Origin: an uncultured Ruminococcus sp.
GTDB lineage: Bacteria > Bacillota_A > Clostridia > Oscillospirales > Ruminococcaceae
NCBI GenBank assembly: GCA_937880065.1
Contig: CALFMA010000129.1
Span: forward strand, 1-7,834
Direction: 5' to 3'
DNA length: 7,834 nucleotides
Shown: piece by piece, positions 6,897 through 7,834 of the stretch
Position numbering within the stretch: position 1 is the first letter of the stretch
How the letters are laid out: each line of letters opens with the position of its first letter
Made by a program: the position numbers and the translations under genes
The notes under the pieces: model-generated
The model's input: the letters and a program-made list of their open reading frames with translations, nothing else
What the model was told of the DNA's origin: nothing
Database searches by the model: none

Positions 6897-7834
6897 TTAA
6901 GGCAACACCGCACAGTTGCCAAGGAATGAAAAATGTGATATAATATAGTAATGGAGAGACATTTCATCAATGCTTTCAATGTAAAACATATTGCTGTGTA
7001 CATTGAGAATGTCATCACCACAGAAGCTCAGATCACAGTTATCAATGCGGAAATATCCTCCTGTATTTGTTATATGAATGCCGTCAGCTGTCGTAGATAT
7101 TCTGTATTTATCTTCTGCACCGGGACGTAAGCCGATATATGAATTAATGATCTGATAGTGATTTGAGCCATATGCAAAGACATAACCCATACCACAGGCA
7201 CCGTAGATACTGATATTGTTGTATGTGATGTTACTGGATTCTTCTACCGTATTAAAAACCTGCCCACCGTAAACATAATGACGCAGAAGATAGACTTCAT
7301 CGTTGCGGAAATAATCCAATGCACCGCTGTGTGTGACCTTCAGCACGTTCGGTCTGCCTTCCACTTTTTCAACATTTTTGATACATTCAGTATCTACAAA
7401 GGGACTGTATATCTTAAAGCTACCGTGAACTCCTGCAACAAGGTCGACGGGATCATACTGCATAAAGCTTAAAAGAGGGATATCCGCATCAACCTTATCA
7501 AGCTCAGTAAATTCTATTTCAAGCGTATTTTCTGCGTCATTTTCATTTTCGATTTTTACAAGAGAACCAAGCCGGAGTGTATCCCAGTCCCAGTCAACGA
7601 TCATATTTCTGATTTCGACATTATCGCAGGCATATACTTTGAAATAATGCGGTGTGCTGAAAATAAATTCAGAATTATTTGCATCAATCAAAGTATTTTT
7701 CAGTCTGTTCAGATAGATATCTTCCTCAGGACTGAAATGATAGATTCCCTTATCAATCACAAGCTTGGTATTGGGATGATGTCTGCAATATTCAAATGCG
7801 TTTCGCATCGCCTGTGTGTTGTCCTCCGCATCAG
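6897..7834 (-). CDS. Right-handed beta-helix glycosidase, GH110-like, partial and 3'-truncated
   Basis: The reading frame is open to the window edge, and residues before the first in-window ATG (7808) read DAEDNTQA followed by MRNAFEYC. This is the usual opening of a parallel beta-helix domain ('D..D.T.AI..A'), so the true start is outside. Further signs of the fold are IDKGIYHFSPEEDIYL, SSNITYNNISIYGACGMGYV, and STTADGIHITNTGG (about 7070-7097) followed by CDLSFCGDDILNVHS (about 7006-7032). The spaced aspartates of ADGIH and GDDILNVH match the active-site region of GH110 alpha-galactosidase-like enzymes, where acidic residues of this kind do catalysis; the exact substrate cannot be read here. 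Such enzymes trim galactose-containing glycans and are often secreted, but the N-terminus is not visible. About 291 residues look native. Beta-helix coils normally continue well past the GDD motif, yet here the frame enters a foreign-looking tail (from about MSLHYY to NCAVLP) and stops at 6897. The product is probably truncated and may be inactive. Its GC content is visibly higher than that of the two operon genes. Confidence 0.8.
   Translation of the reverse strand, partial: DAEDNTQAMRNAFEYCRHHPNTKLVIDKGIYHFSPEEDIYLNRLKNTLIDANNSEFIFSTPHYFKVYACDNVEIRNMIVDWDWDTLRLGSLVKIENENDAENTLEIEFTELDKVDADIPLLSFMQYDPVDLVAGVHGSFKIYSPFVDTECIKNVEKVEGRPNVLKVTHSGALDYFRNDEVYLLRHYVYGGQVFNTVEESSNITYNNISIYGACGMGYVFAYGSNHYQIINSYIGLRPGAEDKYRISTTADGIHITNTGGYFRIDNCDLSFCGDDILNVHSNMFYIESIDEMSLHYYIISHFSFLGNCAVLP
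6901..6920. repeat. Short hairpin GGCAAC/GTTGCC
   Basis: GGCAAC (6901-6906) and GTTGCC (6915-6920) pair around an 8-base loop ACCGCACA. It is not followed by a T-tract on either strand, so it is not a second terminator. It lies at the extreme end of the suspected mobile-element tip and its right arm overlaps the -35 box of the plus-strand promoter. Confidence 0.55.
6916..6944 (+). promoter_or_regulatory. Consensus promoter pointing right, antisense to the glycosidase
   Basis: TTGCCA (6916-6921) and TATAAT (6939-6944) are separated by exactly 17 bases on the plus strand, close to a perfect sigma-70 type promoter. It points into the 3' end of the minus-strand beta-helix gene. No plausible plus-strand gene lies downstream: the short frame opening with ATGGAGAGA at 6951 merely crosses the glycosidase in antisense. 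It is best explained as the former promoter of a mobile-element gene. Confidence 0.6.

Larger units (their letters stand above)
6900..6960. mobile_element. Possible tip of a mobile element inside the glycosidase 3' end
   Basis: The stretch begins with GGCAACACCGCACAGTTGCC, a short hairpin, and runs directly into a consensus promoter and a purine-rich ATGGAGAGA. This is the layout of an insertion-sequence end: terminal structure, promoter, then the start of a transposase gene. No transposase follows; the sequence turns into beta-helix coding sequence at about 6960. On the minus strand the same bases encode the last ~20 residues of the beta-helix reading frame (ending NCAVLP), which do not resemble the rest of that protein. 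I infer a remnant or miniature element left by insertion and deletion. I have no family name for it and see no target-site duplication. Confidence 0.4.

Noticed and set aside
7278..7472. Small plus-strand frame across the glycosidase
   Set aside because: Antisense shadow of a well-supported beta-helix frame.
1..7834. CRISPR array, tRNA or rRNA
   Set aside because: No regularly spaced direct repeats, cloverleaf-like sequence or rRNA-like stretches were seen; nearly all the window is coding.

Overview
The window has a low-GC, Gram-positive look: it is AT-rich, has strong purine-rich ribosome binding sites (AAGGAGGA, AAAGGATG) and near-consensus sigma-70/sigma-A type promoters. The protein style and a secreted-type beta-helix glycosidase suggest a gut or rumen Clostridia of the Ruminococcus kind. 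That assignment is inference from style and not from a marker gene. All three genes lie on the minus strand.

Layout, read in the direction of transcription (right to left). At 7834-6897 is the 3' part of a right-handed parallel beta-helix glycosidase resembling GH110. Its true start lies outside the window, and its last ~20 residues look foreign. They are encoded by a small stretch (about 6900-6960) that carries a hairpin and a consensus promoter pointing the other way, which I read as the tip of a mobile element. A strong hairpin terminator (6838-6875) follows. An AT-rich region with a clear extended -10 promoter (6735-6763) and a leader of about 135 nt then leads into a two-gene operon.

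The operon is the core of the window. Its first gene encodes a giant protein of 1851 residues: a helical N-terminus, an acidic linker, an unassigned domain, a second acidic linker, a very long helical region, a conserved-looking alpha/beta domain, and at the C-terminus a STAND-like P-loop NTPase (Walker A GGRQLGKS, Walker B LLLLIDEGDE) followed by a winged-helix-like segment. Nine bases downstream, with its ribosome binding site overlapping the stop codon, is a 323-residue protein that begins with a WW-containing segment and has no motif I can assign. The two are surely co-expressed and probably act together.

Large multidomain STAND NTPases paired with small partners are a recurring design of bacterial conflict (anti-phage) systems. 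The base composition of the pair, clearly lower in GC than the neighbouring glycosidase, and the mobile-element scar beside it fit an acquired island. I cannot name the system or see a proven effector. It is best treated as a candidate undescribed NTP-dependent defence or signalling module, and more of its genes may lie beyond position 1.
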